A DNA stretch of 64,000 nt. It comes from Caryophanales bacterium. Its GTDB lineage: Bacteria; Bacillota; Bacilli; Paenibacillales; CANHCR01. Position numbers and translations under genes: made by a program. Shown here one piece after another: positions 1-8,500 of the stretch. The notes beneath the pieces were generated by a model, which was not told the origin of the DNA, did no database searches, and was given only the letters and a program-made list of their open reading frames with translations. How positions within the stretch are numbered: position 1 is the first letter of the stretch; each line of letters begins with the position of its first letter. The DNA lies in contig CANHCR010000007.1 of the NCBI GenBank assembly GCA_947459205.1, forward strand, positions 1-64,000, written 5' to 3'.

Positions 1-78
1 CTGAACAACAAGTACTGGAAAGAATGCGGATTGCAAAGTCTGTTGGAACGATACAAACACATGCGTTATATTTCATGA
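1..78 (+). CDS. Group II intron reverse transcriptase/maturase, C-terminal end (partial)
   Basis: The first 25 codons of the window read LNNKYWKECGLQSLLERY and on to a TGA at 76-78. This matches the usual C-terminal end of group II intron-encoded reverse transcriptase/maturases, where a tyrosine-tryptophan pair is followed by a helix ending in LLERY. The rest of the protein lies upstream of the window. The RNA domains V and VI of the intron follow directly after the stop codon, which is the normal arrangement and supports the call. The full-length protein would splice and mobilise its host intron; whether this copy is intact cannot be seen. Confidence 0.8.
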   Translation: MNNKYWKECGLQSLLERYKHMRYIS

Positions 79-148
79 ACCGCCGTATACCGAACGGTAC
101 GTACGGTGGTGTGAGAGGTCGGGGGCTAACCGTCCCCTCCTACTCGAT
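1..148 (+). mobile_element. 3' end of a group II intron (domains V and VI)
   Basis: Domain V starts near 77, with a stem formed by ACCGCCGT and ACGGTGGT and the conserved ACGTACGG segment with its CG bulge. It is followed by a domain VI hairpin (GGGGGC/GTCCCC) ending in CCTACTCGAT at 139-148, the usual 3' end of bacterial group II introns. The CCGCCG stretch in the 5' strand of domain V would give a CGC catalytic triad, which is typical of class IIC; I infer IIC but am not sure. The intron is convergent with nadK, whose stop codon is 27 bp beyond the predicted 3' splice site. A 7-bp inverted repeat (153-159 with 173-179) lies in the 3' exon. Confidence 0.8.
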
Positions 149-175
149 TATTATAGTGTGGAATAGTAATAAACA

Positions 176-967
176 CTATTCGATGAACGCCTCGCGCACG
201 CGATTCCAAAAGGTGAAGGGCAAGTAGCGGACGAAGCGGATTTTTTCTTCAGCAACAGCACAGCGCAACTTGTATATTTCGTGATGAGTGCTCGATAATT
301 GATCGACGGTAAACAGTAAATTTTGCTGAGCACGGGGAAAAATTTCGCAATGATGATGTTCGGGTAACAAAATCGACGAACCGAGCGAACGAAAGACGCG
401 ATTGTTGATGGAGGCGATTTCGGCGATTTGAATGCCTTCGAACGATGGGTGAATGATCGCACCGCCCAAACTTTTATTATATGCCGTGCTCCCGGAAGGC
501 GAAGAGATGCAAATGCCGTCGCCGCGGAATTGTACGAACAGTTCGTCATTCAACTTAATTTCGGCGACCATCGTATGGTCGATGCCTTTCAACGTGCACT
601 CATTTAACGCCAACCACTTTTTGCTGCCGCTCGACGTTTCCAATTCGATGGAAACGAGCGGATAACTGACTACTTTCTCCTCCAAGTCCTCGGTCAGCAT
701 CAGGTGTACGAGGTGCTCCATCTGTTCGGGATGCCAATCGGCATAAAAACCGAGATGACCCGTATGGATGCCGAGAAATCCAGTCGAATCAAGGCGATCA
801 GTATACTGATGAAATGCTTGCAGTAGCGTGCCATCACCGCCAATCGTCAGCACTAGTTCCGGTTGTTCTGCGTTCACTCTGAAACCGTGCGGTTTGACGA
901 GCGCGTGGAAACGCTCAGCCAAGCGCTTTGATTTGTCATCGTCGCGTGTAATGATTACGTAGTCCAT
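176..967 (-). CDS. nadK: NAD kinase
   Basis: Phosphorylates NAD to NADP in the cytoplasm, the only route to NADP. The 263-residue length fits the short Gram-positive form of the family. The GGDGT signature is at residues 43-47, and the NE/D motif (ALNECTLKG) and the GDGICISSPSGSTAYNKS region follow in the right order. The start ATG at 967 is preceded by GGAGTGATCAGGA. A shared inverted-repeat terminator (991-1042) separates it from the phosphorylase gene behind it on the same strand, so it is probably transcribed alone. No truncation is seen. Confidence 0.95.
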   Translation of the reverse strand: MDYVIITRDDDKSKRLAERFHALVKPHGFRVNAEQPELVLTIGGDGTLLQAFHQYTDRLDSTGFLGIHTGHLGFYADWHPEQMEHLVHLMLTEDLEEKVVSYPLVSIELETSSGSKKWLALNECTLKGIDHTMVAEIKLNDELFVQFRGDGICISSPSGSTAYNKSLGGAIIHPSFEGIQIAEIASINNRVFRSLGSSILLPEHHHCEIFPRAQQNLLFTVDQLSSTHHEIYKLRCAVAEEKIRFVRYLPFTFWNRVREAFIE

Positions 968-990
968 TCCTGATCACTCCGCATCAAAAT

Positions 991-1042
991 AAAAATGCCG
1001 TCAGTATTGATAACCTTATTGTTTATCACCTGACGGCATTTT
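991..1042 (-). terminator. Rho-independent terminator of the glucan phosphorylase gene
   Basis: AAAATGCCGTCAG (992-1004) pairs with CTGACGGCATTTT (1030-1042). On the minus strand the hairpin is followed by a T-rich run, just downstream of the phosphorylase stop codon at 1066. The other arm also ends in Ts, so it could work in both directions. Confidence 0.85.
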
Positions 1043-1065
1043 GCAAGTTGAATCTAAATTTTCGA

Positions 1066-3579
1066 TTAGTTAACGGTTACGACCGGCAATTCGAACGATG
1101 TTGCAAAGTTCGGGTTGACCGGACGGACGCGTACCGTGAAGTGCGGACCGTGCTTCAAATGCGCAGGCACTTGTGCAGTGAATTTGTAGGTGTGGTAGGC
1201 GACGCGCTCTGGATCTTGCATCGTCACGATGACCGGATTCCAACCGCCGTCTTTTTCTTCGTAATAGATGATTTCGACGACCGTATCTTGCAACCAAATC
1301 GGTCCGTAGTTGAGCGTCGCAGTCACGCGTTTGGTCGGCACTGGCGTCGGGCTCGACATGCGATCATCGACAGAAATGATGTGTACATGGTGCCAATTTT
1401 CCGAGATGAAACGCTTGTAATCCGCAATTTTGTTCGACAAATCGTAGTTGCTTTCTTTGAAACGATTGCCGCGTTGAATCGTCGGAATGTATAGGTCGCG
1501 CGTATAGTCTTGCACCATGCGTTGCGTACTATACAATGGCGCCAACGTTTTGATTGACGATTTGACATGCTTCATCCAGTTTTCTTGTTGATCATAGTAG
1601 AGCGGAACGATGATGCTCTCCAATTTTTCGTACATGTTAATGCTGTTTTGCAAACTTTGCGTTTCCACATCGAGTTCAAGGTCAACGGTGTCGATTGCCC
1701 AACCGTTTTCACCGTTGTAGCCTTCTTCCCACCAACCGTCAAGGATACTGAAGTTGCAAACGCCGTTCATCGCTGCTTTTTGACCGCTCGTACCGCTTGC
1801 TTCATATGGGCGGAGCGGGTTGTTCAACCAAATGTCGACACCTTGGACAAGATGACGCGCCATGTTCATGTCGTAGTTTTCAAGCAACACGACCTTGCCG
1901 CGGAATTCATCCAGTTGCGAAATACGATAAATTTCTTTGATCAACTCTTGACCTGGCTTATCGGCAGGGTGAGCCTTGCCACCAAATACGAACTGTACCG
2001 GTTTTGTCGGGTGGTTGACGATTTTGCTTAGTCGCTCCAAATCGCGGAACAAGAGCGTTGCACGCTTATATGTTGCAAAGCGGCGCGCAAAACCAATCGT
2101 CAATGCTTTCGGATTCAAATAGGTATCCGCTTCTTCGATTTTCGCTAGATCGAAACCGTTGCGACGGCGATGCTCTTTGATGTTGTTACGAGCAAATGCA
2201 ATCATTTCAACTTTCAATTGCTCATGCACAGTGCGGTACTCTTCGTCCGGCATTTTGTCAATAGCCGCCCACATTTTTCCGTCTTCGTGCTTTTTCGTCC
2301 AGTTTTTCGGCAAATATTTGCCGTACAACTCGATCAACGATGGTGCAAGCCATGTCTCCAAGTGAACACCGTTCGTGATGTGACCAATCGGCACTTCGTC
2401 TGTCGGAATGCTGCCGTGGAAATGGCGGAACATCTCGCGCGAGACGTGACCATGCAATTTACTCACACCGTTGCGCAATCCAGAAAGGTTCAGCGCCAAG
2501 TGCGTCATGTTGAATGTGTAATTTTCGCGGTTGATACCGAGATTGATGAACGAATCGCGACCGTTCAATTCATGATATACATTGTGGAAATAGTGATCAA
2601 TCAATTCAACGTTGAACGCATCGTGACCAGCAGGAACTGGCGTGTGCGTTGTGAAAATCGTACTTGCTTTTATTGCTTCAACAGCTGCAGCGTAAGATAC
2701 ACCAGAGCGCACCAACTCAAGCAAACGCTCGACGTTAATGAACGCAGCATGGCCTTCGTTGATGTGGAATGCATTCGGGTGAATTTCCAAGGCGCGCAAC
2801 GCTTTGATGCCGCCCATACCGAGCAACACTTCTTGGGCGATCCGCGTTTCGTGGTTGCCACCGTACAATTGCGCCGTCAGCGCACGATCCCAGTCGGAGT
2901 TGCGCTCGATGTCCGCATCCATCAAGAATACGGAAATACGACCTACTTTCACTTCCCAAATCTTGAGATACACACTGCGACCTGGTAAGTCAACGCCGAT
3001 AAAAATCTCATGTCCATAACGGTCAAGCGCAGGTTTCACCGGAATTTTGCTGAACTCATAATTCAGCTGCTCCGCATGTTGCTGTCCGACACCGTCGAAC
3101 TTCTGGTTGAAGTAACCTTTTTTGTAAAGCAAACCGATACCGATAAACGGCAAACCCAAATCGCTCGCTGATTTACAGTGGTCACCAGCAAGAATGCCGA
3201 GACCGCCAGAGTAAATCGGCAATGACTCGTGATAACCGAACTCCGCCGAGAAGTAAGCAATTCTGTGTTGCTCGTTGTTCGGATAGTTTTGCTTGAACCA
3301 AGTCGAATCATTCATGTATGATTCCCAAGCTTTGATGACCGAATTGTATATTTTAGCGAACGCTTTATCTTTTTCTAACGCGCTCCATCGTTCTGCGTCC
3401 ACTTCCTGCAACAAACGCACAGGGTTGTGGTACACTTCATTCCATTTTTGCGGATCCACCATTTTGAATAGTTGAATCGCATCATTGTTCCAGCTGAACC
3501 ACATGTTGTAACTGAGGTCAGCCAACTTCGCGAATTTCTCCGGAAGCACGATTGCATTGTTGTTCCCCACTTCAAACAC
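1066..3579 (-). CDS. Alpha-glucan (glycogen/maltodextrin) phosphorylase
   Basis: Catalyses phosphorolysis of alpha-1,4-glucans to glucose 1-phosphate. The 837 residues match the alpha-glucan family phosphorylase group (TIGR02094 type), which differs from classical GlgP/MalP. The N-terminal part (LADLSYNMWFSWN, residues 18-30) is the DUF3417-like region of this group, followed by RIAYFSAEFGYHESLPIYSGGLG, which contributes to the substrate site. The pyridoxal phosphate lysine lies in GTSGQKAAMNG at about residue 601, and the last 110 residues form a beta-rich C-terminal domain. The GTG start at 3579 has AAGGTGG in front of it; no ATG alternative is as well placed. The gene may help use the maltodextrins released by the two amylases encoded nearby, which is an inference from context. 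Confidence 0.9.
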   Translation of the reverse strand: MFEVGNNNAIVLPEKFAKLADLSYNMWFSWNNDAIQLFKMVDPQKWNEVYHNPVRLLQEVDAERWSALEKDKAFAKIYNSVIKAWESYMNDSTWFKQNYPNNEQHRIAYFSAEFGYHESLPIYSGGLGILAGDHCKSASDLGLPFIGIGLLYKKGYFNQKFDGVGQQHAEQLNYEFSKIPVKPALDRYGHEIFIGVDLPGRSVYLKIWEVKVGRISVFLMDADIERNSDWDRALTAQLYGGNHETRIAQEVLLGMGGIKALRALEIHPNAFHINEGHAAFINVERLLELVRSGVSYAAAVEAIKASTIFTTHTPVPAGHDAFNVELIDHYFHNVYHELNGRDSFINLGINRENYTFNMTHLALNLSGLRNGVSKLHGHVSREMFRHFHGSIPTDEVPIGHITNGVHLETWLAPSLIELYGKYLPKNWTKKHEDGKMWAAIDKMPDEEYRTVHEQLKVEMIAFARNNIKEHRRRNGFDLAKIEEADTYLNPKALTIGFARRFATYKRATLLFRDLERLSKIVNHPTKPVQFVFGGKAHPADKPGQELIKEIYRISQLDEFRGKVVLLENYDMNMARHLVQGVDIWLNNPLRPYEASGTSGQKAAMNGVCNFSILDGWWEEGYNGENGWAIDTVDLELDVETQSLQNSINMYEKLESIIVPLYYDQQENWMKHVKSSIKTLAPLYSTQRMVQDYTRDLYIPTIQRGNRFKESNYDLSNKIADYKRFISENWHHVHIISVDDRMSSPTPVPTKRVTATLNYGPIWLQDTVVEIIYYEEKDGGWNPVIVTMQDPERVAYHTYKFTAQVPAHLKHGPHFTVRVRPVNPNFATSFELPVVTVN

Positions 3580-3618
3580 CCACCTTAACTAAGTTGAAAA
3601 TTATTGCAGTTGACTGCT

Positions 3619-4644
3619 TCATGTCGGGTTGAATACCGGCCACAAGCAAAGCGCAATCAACGAAGCGATGATTCCGTGAAATACTCGAGATACGGCAAAA
3701 GGCAGATAACGTACAGCGCTATCTTGAAGTAGACTCATAATCTGTGCATGCACTGATAGTCCTGCCCATGATAAGATGAAGCCGGTCGCTGCAACTTGGA
3801 GCGCAGTTGGTGCTCCATGAGCTTCGGCGGCCGTACGGATGCCGAGTGTGACCTCGAAAAGCCCATTTGTCAAAGCCAATGCGAGCGATACGGAATCGTT
3901 CGAAATGACCGACAAAAGCAAATAAACAATACTATAAAAATAATTCATTATTTGTACCGATGTCAATAGCGAGATGTATACACAAAAAAACACGACGAGT
4001 CCGCCAATCATGAAAACAAGCATCAATGATTGCTCGAACGCTTCATATAGCACTTGCCAAATGCCGCGTTTTTCAAATATTTTATGGCTTCGCCAAGCCT
4101 CTCGCAAGCGTTCATAAAGTTTTTTTGTTACGGCCATTCGCGTGTTTTTATTGATGAAACGAGCTTGTAAAAAAGCAAGAATGATCGACGCGCCGTAATG
4201 TGCAATGAGTAAAATGATGGCGATTTCTTGATTGTGAAATAAGCCGACAGCGACAGCACCGATGATGAAAATCGGATCGGCTGTCGTGGCTGTTCCGACT
4301 AGACGTTCTGCTTCAGAACGCGTTAGTTCGGCGGAACGGTATAGTTGTGCCGTCAGTTTGGCGGCAACCGGATAGCCAGCGAGAAAGCCGAGAACCATCA
4401 CGAAACCTGCTGAACCAGGCAGGCGAAACAATGGGCGCATCACGGGTTCGAGTAAGGCGCCAAGCAAACGAACGACGCCTAGACCGAGTAACAGTTCGCT
4501 GAGAATAAAAAAAGGGAACAGCGCGGGCAGTAAAATGTCGCGCCAAATGAGCAATCCTCGGACAGCAGCTTGATGCGACTGCTCCGGAAAAATCACCCAG
4601 GCAATAATGAGCGGCATGATGCCGATGAAATAAATGAGCGCCAA
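3619..4644 (-). CDS. ylbJ: Sporulation integral membrane protein YlbJ
   Basis: A 341-residue polytopic membrane protein with about eight hydrophobic segments and the gate-like motifs of the nucleoside-recognition family. Typical YlbJ stretches are LLPALFPFFILSELLLGLG and GFLAGYPVAAKLTAQLY near the N-terminus and a central TTADPIFIIGAVAVG. In Bacillus subtilis, YlbJ is made in the mother cell under sigma-E and is needed for spore cortex formation; that role is carried over here by homology. The start at 4644 is an ATG with AGGACG-type sequence before it. It is divergent from the DUF2225 gene and lies upstream of the phosphorylase on the same strand with a 39-bp gap. Confidence 0.9.
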   Translation of the reverse strand: MALIYFIGIMPLIIAWVIFPEQSHQAAVRGLLIWRDILLPALFPFFILSELLLGLGVVRLLGALLEPVMRPLFRLPGSAGFVMVLGFLAGYPVAAKLTAQLYRSAELTRSEAERLVGTATTADPIFIIGAVAVGLFHNQEIAIILLIAHYGASIILAFLQARFINKNTRMAVTKKLYERLREAWRSHKIFEKRGIWQVLYEAFEQSLMLVFMIGGLVVFFCVYISLLTSVQIMNYFYSIVYLLLSVISNDSVSLALALTNGLFEVTLGIRTAAEAHGAPTALQVAATGFILSWAGLSVHAQIMSLLQDSAVRYLPFAVSRVFHGIIASLIALCLWPVFNPT

Positions 4645-4728
4645 GGCACGTCCTCCGAAAAAATGTAAATCTCACCTAAATATATGTGCTATAATTGAAA
4701 TTATTTGTCATCGTTTGGAGGTATGAAA

Positions 4729-5388
4729 ATGCTTGAACCGTTATATCAAAAAACAATCGTATGCGATCAGTGCAAAGCGCAGTTTATAACTAGCAAAGTT
4801 CGTTCCAGTACGGTGCGCGTCGCTCGGACTGACAGCGACTTTTGTGCACATTACAAAGACATTAATCCGAATTTTTACGAAGTGCGAGTTTGTCCGAAAT
4901 GCGGCAACGCGACTACAGAGAAATTCAGCGTGCCATTTAACAATGTTTCTCGCACGATATTTCTTGATAAAATCGGCAATCAATGGAGGACCAAAGATTT
5001 TGGCGGAGAGCGAACGAAAGAAGAAGCCTTGCAGGCATATAAGTTGGCGCTCATCAATGCGCAAATCAGAGGTGAACGTGACGTCATCATTGCGCAGTTG
5101 TGCCATCATATCGGTTGGCTCTATCGTTACGATGAAAGGTTTGAAGAGGAAAAGCGATTTCTCGGTCTAGCACTCAAAAGTTATATGCAAGCGTATGTCA
5201 ATGAAAAGTCGGATATTCATCTGGCAAAATTAATGTATGTCATCGGCGATCTGCATGCGCGCACAGGTGATTCGGGCGAGGCGATTCGCTGGTTCGGTAA
5301 AGTGATCAATGACAAAACGGCTGTCGATCCTGCTTTGGTGCAAATGGCACGAGACCGTTGGGCAGAGTTGCGCACCCCACCAGCTTAA
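4729..5388 (+). CDS. DUF2225 family protein, zinc-ribbon plus helical repeats
   Basis: A 219-residue cytoplasmic protein with an N-terminal zinc-ribbon: CDQC at residues 12-15 and CPKC at about 57-60. The remainder is helical and looks like TPR repeats (LCHHIGWLYRYDERFEEEKRFLGLAL and LMYVIGDLHARTGDSGEAIRWFGKV). Members of DUF2225 are common in Firmicutes and have no settled function. I place the start at the ATG at 4729 because GGAGG (4717-4721) is 7 nt upstream; the ATG at 4723 is too close. TATAAT at 4690-4695 is a plausible -10. It is divergent from ylbJ. Confidence 0.8.
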   Translation: MLEPLYQKTIVCDQCKAQFITSKVRSSTVRVARTDSDFCAHYKDINPNFYEVRVCPKCGNATTEKFSVPFNNVSRTIFLDKIGNQWRTKDFGGERTKEEALQAYKLALINAQIRGERDVIIAQLCHHIGWLYRYDERFEEEKRFLGLALKSYMQAYVNEKSDIHLAKLMYVIGDLHARTGDSGEAIRWFGKVINDKTAVDPALVQMARDRWAELRTPPA

Positions 5389-5432
5389 TTGATCGTTCAA
5401 ATTTTATGTCTAATTGTGAACTTTTTGTGAAA

Positions 5433-5446
5433 TGAAAACGATTGCA
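5433..5446 (+). promoter_or_regulatory. Candidate CcpA-binding cre site before the amylase genes
   Basis: TGAAAACGATTGCA agrees at 13 of 14 positions with the cre consensus TGWAANCGNTNWCA; only position 12 (G instead of W) differs. It lies about 100 bp upstream of two starch-degrading enzymes, a class often under carbon catabolite control in Bacilli. A possible -35/-10 pair (TTGTTT near 5474, TATAAA near 5495) has a short 15-bp spacer, so the promoter itself is uncertain. Confidence 0.55.
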
Positions 5447-5543
5447 CGAAATTTTATCGTTCCAATCGTGGAATTGTTTTGGGCTATGTTTTAATATAAA
5501 ATCAGATACAATGCCTATAATTACAGAAAAGGATGGAGTCACT

Positions 5544-8500
5544 ATGTACAATCTCAGATGGCAAAACATGAAATTTGCGTTAATCGCGCTTTTGGTCGTC
5601 ACAATGCTGACTACCGGCTTGCCGATTCCGCAGTCCGTTCAACCTGTTGTCCAGACAGCGCAGGCGACAACGGCAGACACCCCATTTTCGTGGGACAATG
5701 CAACTGTTTACTTTGTTATCATCGATCGTTTTTTCAACGGCAACACTTCGAATGACACCTCGTATGGTCGCAGAAAAGTGGACACGAGCGGGAAAAACAT
5801 CGGAACTTTTCATGGCGGTGACGTGAAAGGGCTTACACAGAAACTGAATGAAAACTATTTCACCAATCTCGGTGTGAATGCGATCTGGATTACTGCACCA
5901 TATGAGCAAGTACATGGTTGGGTATCTGGTGGCGGTGCGGGTGACTTTGCCCACTACGCATACCATGGCTACTACCCACTTGATTGGACAGCGATGGATA
6001 AAAACTTCGGTACTGTCGAAGAGTTCCGTGAGTTCGTAGATAAAGCGCATTCACAAGGCATCCGCGTCGTGATGGACGTTGTCTTGAATCATGTCGGTTA
6101 CGGTACGCTAGCAGACATGGCGGAATACAAATTTGGCGGCAATGATGCCATCAACAACGGAGCGACATGGGATCCGGTACAATTCGGATTGAGTTACACA
6201 GGCATGCACGGGATTATCGATTACCGTTCTAGCGGTGCTTGGGACGGTTGGTGGAGACAGTGGGTACGTGCTGGTTTGCCAGGTTACACACCGGCTCCAT
6301 CCCTTGGTCAAGATGAAATCAAAGGGCAACTTGCCGACCTCGCCGATGTCCGCACAGACTTGACAACTAGCGTCGGCCTGGCACCGATTCTGAATACAAA
6401 ATGGAATAAAGAAAAATCAGGTTTTGACGCATGGATTGTACCGAAAGCAAAGGACTTGCGTAAAGATTTGAACATAGCCCCTGCTGATTACATCATCAAG
6501 TGGCTATCTGCTTGGGTTGAAGAATTCGGGATTGACGGTTTCCGTGCGGATACGGCGAAGCACGTTGAACTGTGGCGTTGGAAGCAACTTGGTGAAGAAG
6601 CAGATCAGGCGCTTAAAAGATGGCGTGCAGCCAATCCGAACAAACCGGGCGCGAAATGGACCGATGACTTCTGGATGACAGCCGAAGTGTTCGGACTTGG
6701 TATGGGCAAAAACAACTACCACACAAGTGGCGGTTTTGACTCAACGATTAACTTTGATTTCCAAGGCGTTCCGAACAACATCAATGGGATTGACAGTACC
6801 TTCAGTTCCTATGCTAATCAAGTTAACAACAATGGTGGATGGAATGTACTCAACTACATCTCTTCGCACGACACATCGCTCTATAATCGTAACAATCTGA
6901 TGAATGGAGCAACTGCACTCTTGTTGGCGCCAGGCGCCGCTCAAATATTCTATGGTGATGAGACTGGTCGAGCGTTTGGTGCTACAGGTTCGGACAAAGA
7001 CCAAGGAACGCGTTCTGCAATGAATTGGGATAATTTCAGTACAAACCTGCTTCAGCATTGGCAACGTATTGGTACTTTCCGCGCGAAGCACCTTTCAGTA
7101 GGTGCTGGTGCTCATAAAAAAATTGCTGATTCACCTTATACTTTCTCTCGGACGTATAGCAAAAACGGTATCAACGATAAAGTCGTTGTGGCGATCGGTG
7201 CTTCTGGCAATACAACCATCAATGTTGGCGGTGTGTTTGCAAATGGCACGAAAGTTCGTGACCACTATACAAACCGTGAGGCGACTGTAACGAACGGTGC
7301 TGTATCGATTCAGGCTAGTACAAACGGCGTAACGTTGCTTGAAGAAGTTAGCGGCGGTGGCGGTGGTGGTGGCGGTGGCACTGGTACGAAACCAGCTGCA
7401 CCTGCAGGTTTGAATAGTACGGCGAAAACTACCAATTCCGTTACATTAGGCTGGACTGCTGTGTCGGGAGCAACGAAATATAATGTGTATCGCAATAATG
7501 TCAAAGTCGGCGAGAATACGACGACAACGTACACAGATAGCAACTTGACAGCGGCTACAGCGTATTCCTACACCGTATCTGCAGTTAATGCTTCCAATGT
7601 GGAATCTGATCGATCGACGGCGGTATCCGTAACGACGAATGCTTCGAGCGGCGGCGGTGGCGGTGGCGGCACTGTAACACCTCCAGTTCCTCCGACGAAT
7701 GTAGACACTGAAAACCAGACTAGAAATACAATCACTATCAACTGGACGGCGCCTGCTGGCATCACCGTGAAAGCTTACAACATATACCGCGACGGTAAAA
7801 AAGTTGGCACGACAGCAAGTACGAAATTTACCGACACTGGCTTGCAACCGGACACAGACTACGCTTACCAAGTGAGTACAGTCAATAGCATAGACACGGA
7901 ATCCAACCAATCTGAAGTCATTTATGTGACGACGTTGCCGGGTAGCGGCGGGAACAGCAACGTTACATCGCCGATTTACAATGATGTTTGGGACGAAGAA
8001 AAATATGAAGTGGTAGATATTGACACAGCTCGTCTCGATGCTGCCATCGAAGCAGCGGACAGCGTGCGCATTCCTTACGTGATTTTTGAAGGTTTTGACG
8101 GTGGCGGCGGTAGTGGTGGTGGCGACACTGGAGGCGGTGGCACAGGTGGAGGCGGTGGCACACCGACCGAACCACCAACCGTTTTGGCTTCACCGCAAGG
8201 CGGAACATTTAACACAGAAGAAACTTCAGTCACATTAAACTTGACGAATGCAACATCTGGTAAGTATACAATTGACGGCTCTGATCCGAAAGACAAAGGT
8301 ACAACTTTTAATAACGGAGATACGATTACATTCGGTGCGACCATCAATCCTGGCGAATCGTTGACATTGAAATTGTACACAGCAAACGGTGCTTTAACAG
8401 CGACCAACTCCTATACATTCACAAAAGAAGCAAAACCTACGGGATTGCGCGTTTATTTCAAAAAACCAGCAAGTTGGGCTACGCCGCAACTTTACTACTA

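Noticed and set aside
24-227. A 67-codon open frame at the window start
   Set aside because: It runs across the structured RNA end of the group II intron and into nadK antisense; the true maturase frame ends at 78.
536-546. LexA-like CGAAC...GTTCG sequence in nadK
   Set aside because: The half sites overlap (one-base spacing) and it is inside a coding region, so it does not fit the SOS box.
1048-3475. Several plus-strand open frames (up to 272 codons) opposite the glucan phosphorylase
   Set aside because: They are antisense to a complete, conserved enzyme gene, lack ribosome-binding sites and have no recognisable domains.
7310-8407. Minus-strand frames rich in proline inside the first amylase
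   Set aside because: The polyproline runs are the complement of the GGC/GGT glycine linkers; no start signals.
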